Shown: in pieces, positions 42,468-52,800 of the stretch
Position numbering within the stretch: the first letter of the stretch is position 1
Layout of the letters: the number at the start of each line of letters is the position of its first letter
Assembly (NCBI RefSeq): GCF_041296265.1
Contig: NC_091693.1
Location: 9,395,001-9,459,000, forward strand
DNA length: 64,000 bases
DNA from: Equus caballus
Taxonomy: Eukaryota; Chordata; Mammalia; Perissodactyla; Equidae
Reading direction: 5' to 3'
Program-made: the position numbers and the translations under genes
The notes under the pieces: generated by a model
Told to the model about the DNA's origin: nothing
The model's input: only the letters and a program-made list of their open reading frames with translations
Databases searched by the model: none

Positions 42468-45092
42468 CAGGGCCAGCTCCCAGGCTGGAGGGAGCTGGTC
42501 TGGAACATTCTAGAACATCCGCGAGCACATGCCGGTGTTCCTGAGGCATCGCCACCAACCGTCCGTCCTTTGTCTTATGTGTCCCGGCTCCCCCCGGCGC
42601 CAACACTGCCTTGTCCTCCCTGCCCCTTCTCTCATTGCCCCCTCTGTGCCTCCCTGGCTTCCTCACCATCTTCACGTCTGGTTCTTTTACTCACTCCATC
42701 AGCCTCTCTCTCCCAGCCACTTGTCACCTGCGTGTTGCACCCGGCTCTGGGCTTGGACCTCATTTCTGGCACTGGCTCGCTCACTACACCTCGGGCAAGT
42801 GACCGCCCCTCTCTGCACCTTGATCTCCTCATCTGTCAAGTGGGGAGAATATCGTCACTCATCCACAGCTCCCTCCTCCATGCCGGGCAGTGCTCGGGAC
42901 ACAGTACTGGTCGAGATGGCCTGACCCTGCTCCCGGGGGGGCTCACAGTCCAGGGAGGTAGACAGACCCGTCCCCACACAGTGACAGCCCAGAATGGGCA
43001 GGACCTCAGTAGGGGAGGCAGTGTGGTCAGGGCTGTGATGGAGGCAGCACAGGGAATCACCTAATCCCCCCTGGAAGGTCAGGGAAGGCTTCCTGGAGGA
43101 AGTGACAACTTGACTCAGCCTTGAAATATGAGGAGTAGTCGGGGGAGGAAAGTGTACTTGACATTTTCCTTAAGTGACTCCAGGAAGCCACACCCATGCG
43201 GAGAGCCCTGGTAGCCCCCAGTGCTGGAATCTTCCTCAGCCACCCAGCAGGAGGATGCCACAGGATCCCAGCCTGGACACCACGGTGACTGCTGTCCCCG
43301 CTCCCCTAGCGCCCTGTCCCAGCCCAGCTGCATCCCGCCTCCGCCCTCGGGCGGTCCCTTCCCCTCTGTTTCTCAGTTCCCTCCCCTGTGAAATGGCCGC
43401 AATAACAGTGCTGACTTCCAAAGAGGATGTAGGGACCCTGCTCTGTTGTCTGTGCCGCTGTCTTTGGCCAGGCCCTTCACATAGAAGGAAGATTATATCA
43501 TTGCCCTGTTTGCACAGATGAGGAAACTGAGGCACGGGGAGGGGAGGGCCCTTGTCGTGGACTCAGAGCTAGGAGGGGACAGATTTTCCATTTACTCCCT
43601 GAGATATGCTCCCTCCCGAGACGGTAGGTCAGTGACAGCACTTCTGCCCAAGGCCGGTCCTGAGCTGTCACCTCGACCACGCCCTTGGGGGTGGCAGAAG
43701 GGCTGGGGCCTTTGGGCTGAGCCTGCCGAGTAAGTAGACAAGTAGAAAGGGCAGGGAGGGCGTCCCGGCAGAAGGGCCTGTGTGCACGGCCTGGGGGAGG
43801 AAAGCATGTGGACATCGGCTTCCTGCACAGTTTATGTGACTGGCGTGCAAGGGAGTGGGGGAAGGAGGGTGTGGCGGTAAACACGGGCACAGCTTAGGTG
43901 TCCTCAAGTGACAAGCTTGGGAACTTGCCCTCTTTCTTGAGGGCACTAGAGAGCCATGGAAAGGCTTTGAGCAGGAGAGGGTCATGGCTGGGCTTGTGCC
44001 TTGGAAAAAGCCCCCTAGCTTCTCTGTGGACTTAGACCAGAGCGAGAGACCAAGGCTGGGTGTCCAGCGGAGGGTGGGGCGGGAACCAAGCAGGAGGCCA
44101 TGGGGCTGGGCAGGGCCAAGGGGAGGCGGGGGGTGGGGGGTGGAGGGGTGCTCCACAGGCCTTACAGACTTGGGAGGGACAAGGCCAGGGAAGGGCCCAA
44201 GGGATGGTCAGCTGCCCCTGAGATGGGGACCTGGGAGAAAGAACAGGTTTGAAGGGGAGACGCTGAGGCTAGTTTGGAACATGGTGGGTGTGAGGGACTA
44301 AAGAGACCCCCAGGGATGGGGCTCAGGGGATGGGGTTGGGGGGCGGTCGGGGCTGGAGACAGATGAGGGAACCGAGGCCATGATGGGGGTGTGGCAGCCC
44401 GGGGTGGGAGTGAAGAGAGAAGACCAGGCTTGAGAAATCAGCCGTAAGGAAAGGATCAGTAAGGAAAGATTTGGCTGCAGGGAACAAAGTCCTGACTGGC
44501 CCTGGCTGAAACAATGAGATAACTGTAGATTGCACATCCCCAGAGTTGGGCAGACCTCTGGTCATGACACAGTCCACAGCTCCAGGAAGGTCTTGTGGCC
44601 CCAGGGTTCCTCTCTCTCTACTCTGCCACTCTCAGCTGAAGGCTTGGCTCCCACACGGGTTCTCCTCACAGCCCCAAAGTGGCTGCCACAGGTCCGGGCA
44701 TCACAACCAGCCATAATTTCTAGTGCAAGAAGACAGGGGCATCTCTTCCTGTGTCTCTTTGGAAACAAGGAAACCTTTTCCCAAAGCCTCCCAGCAGACT
44801 TCTCTTCCATCTCGTTGGCCAAAATTGGCTCACATGCCCGAACCAATCATTGGCTAGAGTGATGGAGCCACCATGATTAGCTTGGATTCCTCAAAATTCT
44901 CCCTGCCCCCGGGACTGAGGTTTCGGTTTGGAGGCTGGTGAATACTTGAGCAAAACTGGGCTTCTATTAGAAAGGCAGAAGGTCAGGAGAATGCTAAAAA
45001 GTCACACAAGATTGTTTTAATGCCAATGGTGGGAAACACATGGGATTTACCAGGTGCCAGGCACTGTTCCAAGCCCTTGATACATAATAATT

Positions 45093-45329
45093 TATTTTTT
45101 TAAAATCTTTCTATTTTATTTTACTTTTTTTCCTTTTTCTCCCCAAAGCCCCCGGGTACATAGTTGTATATTTTAGTTGTGAGTCCTTCTAGTTGTGGCA
45201 TGTGGGATGCTGCCTCAGCATGGTTTGATGAGCAGTGCCATGTCCGCGCCCAGGACTCGAACCAATGAAACACTGGGCCGCCTGCAGCGGAGCGCGTGAA
45301 CTCAACCACTCGGCCACGGGGCCGGCCCC
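45093..45329 (-). mobile_element. ERE SINE with 10-bp target-site duplication
   Basis: Minus-strand long-type ERE: CGGGTACATAGTTGTATATT, CAGCATGGTTTGATGAGCAG, head ending CACGGGGCCGGCCCC. CATAATAATT flanks it at 45083-45092 and 45330-45339. Confidence 0.94.
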
Positions 45330-45844
45330 CATAATAATTAATTTAACCCTCTCAGCAACTCCGAGTTAGGTACATTCTCTACATTACAGGTGAGGAAAGG
45401 AGGTCCAGAGAGGTTAAGTAACTTATCCAAGGTCACACAGGAAGTGCAAAACTGGGATTTGAACAAGGTTTTGGTGGATCACCTTGTCCCACGGAGGCTC
45501 AGAAACATCCGCTGTCCAGCTCTTTCTCGGCCTCCCAGCCTTCCTGCCTCCTCCGTGCGCTCACTGTTGACCTTGCTGCTGAAGTCAGCGGCTGGGTGGG
45601 GAGGCAGTTGCTTCTCCCCTTCTCGAGGGTGGTCCTTGTGGGATCTGGCTTTTGCTCTTCACCACTTCTCCTTCCAAATTCCTCTAGAAAAAGAACCCAG
45701 GCCCTGTTCAGTTCAAGACCTTAAGAAAAAAATGTGCGTGCTACAAAATTGACAAAGTACGAAAGAGCGGAGAGTGGAGAGTCAGCATTTCTCTCGCACG
45801 CAGGCTGTGGTCACTGAGGTCTCCTTCCAGCCGTGGAGCAGCAC

Positions 45845-45848
<4 letters not shown>

Positions 45849-45891
<43 letters not shown>
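45849..45891. repeat. (TG)n microsatellite, about 21 units
   Basis: Uninterrupted TG dinucleotides following GCACTGTA; likely polymorphic. Confidence 0.97.
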
Positions 45892-45893
<2 letters not shown>

Positions 45894-45939
45894 CACTTTT
45901 TCCTTTCCCTCTACACAAGTGGTACCTAGTATGGTGAGG

Positions 45940-46165
45940 TGCTCAGTTACAGACTCTGGAGGCAAAGTTCCTGCTGTAAATCTCAACTCTGTGCCTCCCC
46001 AGCTCTGTGGCTCTGGGCAAGTGGGTTCACCTCCCTGGGCCTCAGTTTGCTCATCCGTGAAATGGGATGATAACAGCAGCTACCTCGTGGGCTTGTTAGA
46101 GAATTAAGCAACTTAATATCTGGAAAGCTCTTCGAACACTGTCTGGGCCCCAATAAACTGGTAGC
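45940..46165 (+). mobile_element. MIR SINE, near full length
   Basis: MIR order is clear: CTCAACTCTGTGCCTCCCCA, GTGGCTCTGGGCAAGTGGGT, CTCAGTTTGCTCATCCGTGA, GAGAATTAAGCAACTTAAT. It supplies the only AATAAA in this interval (46152). Confidence 0.85.
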
Positions 46166-47479
46166 TAATGACTATTATTCTCTTGTCTGCACCTTGCTTT
46201 ATTGTATGTTATATGTAAATATATAATGTTTCTATCCTTTTCCCAATACTATTCTCAGTTTTGCACCTTGCGTTTCTCACCAAGCCCGTGTAGTCCAGAG
46301 ATTGTTCCAGAGACACACAGGTCTCAGATCCTTTTTGACGTCTGCAGAGCTTCCTCTAGGACCCGCGTGCCATAAACTATTTCCATGTCTGGTTAATGGA
46401 CATACGTGGTTGCCAGTCTTCCGCTGCCATAAATGATGCTGCAAAGCGTACCTTGGGCCGTCAAGATGGAACGAAGCCTCCTGTCCCTGGAGGGGCTGTA
46501 TTGCTGAGCGCGGGGTGCCAGGAGGAGACCCCAGGCTCTCTGACTCTGTGCAACGGCAAGGGCTCAGGTACGCAGCCGCTGATTCCCTCAGATGAAGTCA
46601 CCCCTCCCTGACCTGTGGGCGCGGGCTGGGCAGCAGAGACTTCCATCCTCCGTTCATTTACATAGAACACCTATTCTGCGCTGTGTCCGACTGAGTTGGG
46701 GTCAACAGTGCCCAGGAAGCCCGTGATGCTGTGGAAACAGACCCGTTCCTAGACAGTCACGGCCTAGGGTGGTCGGGGGAGAGGTGGGGGCTGGTCCTGT
46801 GGCCCAGACACGACCGAAGGAAGGAAAGCGGGCAGCCGGGGCGGCGTCACGCCAGAAGCTGGTAGAGCGCGTGCAGTCCGGGGCGGGGAGCGGGAGCTCG
46901 CCCCATCAGGGATGTCCACGCCGCCCCGTGTGGCTGGGCTGGGGCCTACAGAGAGAGCACGTGAGTCAGACAGGAAGGACGGCGGGGAGGAGGTTCGGCA
47001 GGGCTCTGCAAACCAGCTGAGCATGGTGTTTCCTCGAGGTCCTGGCGAGTCACGCAGGGGACGGGAGCGCTGGCTCCCAAGGGGTGGTCCCCAGACCGCC
47101 AACATCAGCATCAGCTGGAATCGCCAGCCAGCAATGCAAATCCTCGAGCCCCGCCTCAGACCCGCCGGAGCAAAAACTCGCGCGGAGCCGCAGCACCTGC
47201 TCCAACCAGTCCTCCTGGGAAAGCTCGGACGCCACGGGGTGGAGCCAGCCGCGCGGCTCATCCAGAGGTCACGCTGGGAGTCACACTGTTGGGCATCAGG
47301 ACCCAAAAGAAACTTGTTAACTTATTGAATATTTGCTTGTGCCGCACACTCTGCACGTGTCATCTTACAGACTTCCCACGATAACTGTTTTTGTCCCTGT
47401 TCTGTCGAGGAGGGTGTTAAGCCGCAGTCAGAACAGCTCCTACAAGGAGACCCACCTTATTTTTTAGGAGTAAAACTTT

Positions 47480-47760
47480 CGATGGAAAAGCCTGATTGCG
47501 AAGAAGGACGGCCGCGCATAACCAATGGAAACTCCTCGAAGGCCCTCCGCGCGTACACGCCGCCTCCAGCGCCCCCTGCCGGCCGGGCCACGCGCCCGCC
47601 GCGGGCGCCCGGAGGGATACGCGTTGCCATGGAGACGCGCGCGGAGCGACCTCGTGGAGGTGGGTGGCGGCGGTGGAAGTGCGGGCGGCCATCTTGAAAC
47701 CGGGCAAGAGGGGCGGGACTGGAGCGGCCGAGTGACGGTTGACCGGTTTTAACCAAGTGA
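47480..47760 (+). promoter_or_regulatory. CpG-island promoter candidate upstream of CATSPERG
   Basis: CpG-rich sequence with a CCAAT box (47522-47526) and, 160 bases downstream, GCGGCCATCTTG (47685-47696), close to the YY1 consensus found just after start sites of TATA-less promoters. It lies about 2.2 kb upstream of the CATSPERG ATG. It could start a 5' non-coding exon of CATSPERG or an unannotated transcript. The strand is a guess from gene context. Confidence 0.45.
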
Positions 47761-48135
47761 CTGGTACCGCGGGGCGGGGGAAAGAGGGAGGTGCCTGGGG
47801 CCATCCCAGGGAGGGAGGCGGGGGGCGGGGGAGGGATTAAGAAGGGGCGGGGAGGGGAGGGGGCGAAGAGGAGGGAAGAGGCTGGGGAGAGGGAGGAGAG
47901 GCGAGGACCGAGCCGAGGAGGGGAGGGGCGGAGAAAGGGCGGGGCGAGGAGGAGGGGGCTATGAGGAGGGGCGGGGTAGAAGGGGCGGAGCGCTGAGCCG
48001 GCAGCGGTCCAGGGCATGGAAACAGATGGTGAGAAGGGGCGGGGCGAAAAGGTGTTGCGGTTCCCGGGGAAGGTGAGGATCGGGAAGTTGCCGAGCGACA
48101 AAGGAGCGCCGGCGGGGCAAGAGGAGAAGGTGCAG

Positions 48136-48693
48136 GGAGAGGCGAGGGCGAAAGGCGAGCAGAGGGAGAAAGGCGAGCAGAGGGAGAAAGGAGAGGACAG
48201 GGCGAAAGGCGAGGACAGGGCGAAAAGAGAGAACAGGGCGAAAGGAGAGGACAGGGCGAAAGGCGAGCAGAGGGAGAAAGGAGAGGACAGGGCGAAAGGC
48301 GAGCAGAGGGCAAAAGGAGAGGACAGGGCGAAAGGAGAGGACAGGGCGAAAGGTGAGCAGAGGGCAAAAGGAGAGGACAGGGCGAAAGGAGAGGACAGGG
48401 CGAAAGGCGAGGCGAGGGCGAAAGGAGAGGACAGGGCGAAAGGAGAGGACAGGGCGAAAGGTGAGCAGAGGGCAAAAGGAGAGGACAGGGCGAAAGGAGA
48501 GGACAGGGCGAAAGGCGAGGCGAGGGCGAAAGGAGAGGACAGGGCGAAAGGAGAGGACAGGGCGAAAGGTGAGCAGAGGGCAAAAGGAGAGGACAGGGCG
48601 AAAGGAGAGGACAGGGCGAAAGGCGAGGCGAGGGCGAAAGGAGAGGACAGGGCGAAAGGAGAGGACAGGGCGAAAGGTGAGCAGAGGGCGAAA
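48136..48693 (+). repeat. 18-bp minisatellite, 31 units, with 108-bp higher-order repeat
   Basis: Thirty-one head-to-tail 18-bp units of the type GGAGAGGACAGGGCGAAA. Units 11-31 (48316-48693) are ordered as D-D-Q-D-D-A by their third codon, giving a 108-bp higher-order unit repeated three and a half times with hardly any change. The array is strongly purine-biased on this strand and carries a CpG in nearly every unit. Confidence 0.95.
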
Positions 48694-49419
48694 GGCGAGG
48701 AGGGATCCCGCAGCGTGGGGAAGGCCGGGGGCGAGGAGCGATCTGAAGGCAAACAGAAGGTCTCGAAAGAGAAGGGGCGGGGCCATAGGCGGGGGCGGGG
48801 CGAGGAGCATCCTCGGGCAGAACAGCGCGCCCAGGACGAGGGGAAAGGGCGGGTGGATAAGGGGCGGGTCGAAGAACAGGATCGGGTGGAGGAAAAACGG
48901 CGGAAGGAGTGGAAGCGGAGCGAGGAGCAAGCTCCGGGCGAGAAACAGAGGCAGGGACAGGGGAAGGGGCGGGGCGTGGGGAAGGGGCGGGGCGTTGGGA
49001 AGGGGCGGGACCAGGACCGAGAGAGGGGCGAGGCTAGGTGCAGGAGCCTGTACCTGGGCAGGACCACAGCGAGGAGAAGGGGGCGGTGCGAAGAGAAGTG
49101 GGGGGGCAGGTCAAGACGAGGGGGCGGAGCCAGGTGCAGGTGCGCGACCAGAGGCACTAGCCGGATTGGGGAAAATAGGAGGGGCACAGCCAAAGCGAGA
49201 AACAAAGACCGAGACCACGAGAAGAGTAGGGGCGGGATGCAGAGCAGGGGCGGAGCAAAGAACAAGTGTGGGCCAGGGTTAAGGGCGAGGAGGCGGGGCG
49301 AAACCAGGAGCAGGGCCGTGGCCAGGAGCCAAAGTAGAGGCGGGACCTGGAGTCACAGAGGTGGGATCCAGAATAGGAGCAGATGCAGGGCGTGGGGCAG
49401 GGGCGAAGTCTGGGGCAGA

Positions 49420-49780
49420 GGCGGAGCCAGGAGCAGAAGTTTGGATGGAGCCGGGAGGAAGAGCAGGGATGGAGCCAGGAGCAAGAGCAGAGGCGGAGCC
49501 AGGAGCAGAAGCTGGGATGGAGCCGGGAGGAAGAGCAGGGATGGAGCCAGGAGCAAGTGCAGAGGCGGAGCCAGGAGCAGAAGCTGGGATGGAGCCGGGA
49601 GGAAGAGCAAGGATGGAGCCTGGAGCAAGAGCAGAGGTGGAGCCAGGAGCAAGAGCCGGGATGGAGCTGGGAGCAAGAGCAGGGGCGGGGCCCGGAGCAA
49701 GAGCAGGAGCCGGGCCCCAAGTCCGAGCAGAGGCGGGGCCAGGAGCAGGGGCGGGGCGAGGCGCAGGAGCGAGGCGGGGT
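49420..49780 (+). repeat. 72-bp minisatellite with 24-bp subunits
   Basis: GGAGCCGGGAGG recurs at 49447, 49519 and 49591, and GGAGCTGGGAGC at 49663, exactly 72 bases apart. Inside each unit a 24-bp motif like GGAGCCAGGAGCAAGAGCAG is repeated with variation. It ends about 90 bases before the CATSPERG start codon. Confidence 0.93.
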
Positions 49781-49869
49781 CTCAGAAGACGGCCCCCCAG
49801 CGCAGTCTGGCCGGTGGTTGTTGACCCCGGCGTTCCCCAGGGTCGAGCCGCGTTGCGCGCTGCCCCGCG

Positions 49870-52800
49870 ATGTTCCTTGCTGGGCCTGCGTGGCCGCGAC
49901 TCCGAGTCCTGCGGGCGCTGTGGGCACTGCTGGCGGTGCTGTGGGCGCCGTGGAGGCTGTTGGCGATGCACGAGATCCACACGTGCAACTGGCAGGTTGT
50001 CCTAAACCAGTTCACGACGGTCGGCAAGGAGGGCGAGAGCGACCGCTTCTCCGATCAAGAGCCCCTGGACACAGTGGACAGCATGTTCAGCCAGCTGGTG
50101 GACGCGCCCATCAACCGGGACGAGGTGAGGGGCCCGGGGTCAGGGGAACGGGAGAGGTCCTGGACCCGCACCCCTCTGGGCTCTGGACGTTTGCCCAACC
50201 TCTGCTTGCAGAAATACCTGGGCTTCCCTTACTACCTGAAGATAAACTACACCTGCAAGGGCAAGGTAAGTGGGTGCAGCAGGGGTCATCCTGTGTGGGC
50301 CTCAGTTTCCCCATCTGTAACCTTTTAATAGTGGTGGTGCCTCCAGACCCTGGGGACCTTAAGGATTCAAGAAGATCCCTGTATCCCACCAGATAGATGC
50401 TCAAGTAAGCTTTTTTTTTTTTTTTTTTTTTGCCATTAAAAAAAATTGAGACATAATTCACATACCACAAAATTCACCATTTCAAGTGTACGGTGCAATC
50501 GTTTTTAGTATATTCACAAAGTTGTGCAATCAGCATCATTATCTAATTCCAGAACATTTCATCACCTCAAAAAGAAACTGTACCCCCATCCCTCCAGGTC
50601 CTGGAGACCACTAATCTACTTTCTGTCCCTCTGAACTTGCTTATTCTGGACATTTCATAGAAATGGAATCCTATACAATATGGCTTCTTTCACTTAGCTG
50701 GTTTTCAAGATTCATGTATGTTGTAGGCTGTGTCCGTATTTCCTTTTTATGGCTGATAATGTTAAACTGTTTGGATGTGCATTTTGTTTATCCATTCATT
50801 CCTTGGTGGACATTTGGGTTATTGCCACTTTTTTTTTTTTGGCTGGTATGAACAATGCTGCTATGAACATGCGTGTGCAAGTTTTTGTGTAAACATTTTT
50901 CAGCTCTCTTCTGTACCCCTGTGGGAATGGAATTACTAGGTCATGTGCTAAGTCTGTTTCACTTCTGAGGAACTGCCACGTGGGTTTCCAGAGCAGCTGC
51001 GCTAGTCGACATTCCTATCAGCAATGTGTGAGGGTTCCAGCTTCTCTACAGCCTCACCCAGCCCTGTTACTGTCCGTCTTTCTGGTTATAGCCATCTTAG
51101 TGTGTGTGAAATGGTACCTCCTGTGGTTTTGATTTGCATTTCCCTCATAACTATGATGTTGAACATCTTTTCATATACTCATTAGCCGTTTATCTTTCTT
51201 CTTTGGAGAAATGTCTATTTGGATCCTTTGCCCATTTATAAAGTGGTTGTCTTTTTATTGTTGTGTTGTAAAATGTCTTTACATATTCTGGATACTAGTT
51301 CCTCATCAGATATAGGATTTGTAAATATTTTGTCACATTCTGTGGGTTGTCTTTTCACTTTTTTGATGGTGTCCTTTGAAGCACGAAATTTTTATGTTTA
51401 TTGAGGTATAATTCACATACCACAAAATAGCACCAACGTCTTTAATTTTGATGAAATCCAATTTATCAATTTTTTTCTTTTGTTGCTCATGTTTTTGGTG
51501 TTGTCTCAGAAGGCCTTGACCCACCGAGGATCAGGAAGATTTACTCCCATGTTTTCTTCTAAGAGTTTTTTAGTTTTAGCTCTTATATTTAGGTCTTTGA
51601 TCCACATGGAGTTAATTTTTGTATATGGTGTGAGGTAGGGGTCCAGCTTTTGTGTGTGATTATCCAGTACCATTTGTTGAAAACATTATTCTTTCTTTGT
51701 TGAATTCTCTTGGCACCCTTGTCAAAAATCAATAGGCCATACATGCAAGGATTTCTTTCTGGGAATAACTGTATTCCATTGCTCTATGTGTCCATCCACA
51801 TGCCAGCACCACACAGTCTTGATTACTATAGCTTCGTAGTATGTTCAAATTGGGGAGTTTGAGTCCTCCAACTTTGTTTCTCTTTTTAAAGATTGTTTTG
51901 GCTCCAGTAAGCTTTTAGAGGACAGTAGAACATTGTAGTCTAGACCAGGCTGCAGACCTGGGTTTGAATATGCCACTGACTAACACTGATTTGGAGGGAG
52001 CATAGCGTGATAGTTAATACTTTGGGCTCTGGAGCCAGGCTGCCTGGGTTCACACAGCTGCTACAAAACAGCTGTGTGATCTCAGGCAAGTTACTTAACT
52101 TCTCTGTATCAAAGTTTCCTCATCCTTAGCAAGGGTTCCATCATGATCATACCCACTTCATGAAATGATTGAATACGTGCGAAGCACCTAGCACAGGGCT
52201 TCAGAGGGCTCAGTGCACGACAGCAACAAGTTTCCAGAATGTGACCCCAGGTAGAGAGTTTTACTCCATGAACCTTCTCTCCTTATCTGTAAAAGTTTGA
52301 TAATAGTACCTTTACTGTTCATTCAACACCTACCATGGGTCAGATCCTCTTTGTTTACAATGGGAGGGATACAACGATCAACAACAGGCCATGTTTTTCT
52401 TATGGATTCAGCCCACCAGGGAAGCAGACAATCAGCAAGTAAATATATAAAATAATTTATGTGGGGCCGTGGTGTCGTGATTAAGTTTGTGTGCTCCACT
52501 TCAGCAGCCTGGGGTTCACTGGTTCAGATCCCGGGTGTGGACCTATGCAGCACTCATCAAGCCACGCTGCGGTGGCATCCCACATAAATTAGAGGAGCAT
52601 GGGCAGGGATGTTAGCTCAGGGCTAATCTTCCTCAGCAAAAAGAGGAAGACTGGCAATGGATGTTAGCTTGGCCCATCTTCCTCACCAAAATAATAATAA
52701 TAATAATAATTTATGACAGTAACCTCAGTGCGACGAAGAAGAAAATAAAATGAGGTGATATGTTAGAAAGGAGGGTGTTAGCCGGGTGGTTGAGCAGAGA

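Larger units (their letters stand above)
42468..47400. other. KCNK6 3' UTR and intergenic DNA
   Basis: The first part must hold the KCNK6 3' UTR, whose end I could not place; the nearest AATAAA is at 46152 inside a MIR. The rest contains MIR and L2-age fragments (42765-42870, 43000-43120, 43480-43550, 43740-44010), an ERE, a TG repeat and unique sequence. No further gene was recognised. Confidence 0.6.
48016..49824 (+). other. 602-codon repetitive open frame, coding status doubtful
   Basis: An ATG-started frame of 602 codons lies between the CpG island and CATSPERG. It reads METDGEKGRGEKV, then 31 hexapeptides of the GEDRAK type, a mixed Arg/Lys/Glu-rich middle, then about four 24-residue Ser/Arg-rich units (GARSRSWDGAGRKSRDGARS). 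No known domain, splice evidence or human orthologue is recalled. The frame is open largely because both repeats have periods divisible by three; other frames on both strands are also open across the same stretch. If translated it would be a highly charged, probably helical then RS-like protein. I regard it as more likely non-coding. Confidence 0.2.

Noticed and set aside
46152-46157. AATAAA considered as the KCNK6 polyadenylation signal
   Set aside because: It lies inside a MIR 3.7 kb past the stop codon, with an intervening ERE and TG repeat; support is too weak to assign it.
47457-49265. Long Pro/Phe/Ser-rich open frame on the minus strand over the minisatellite
   Set aside because: It is the complement of the 18-bp array, has a TTG rather than ATG at its upstream end, contains no domain, and is explained by a repeat period divisible by three.
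49383-50396. 337-codon plus-strand frame running into CATSPERG exon 1
   Set aside because: It overlaps the conserved CATSPERG frame out of register and owes its length to the 72-bp repeat.
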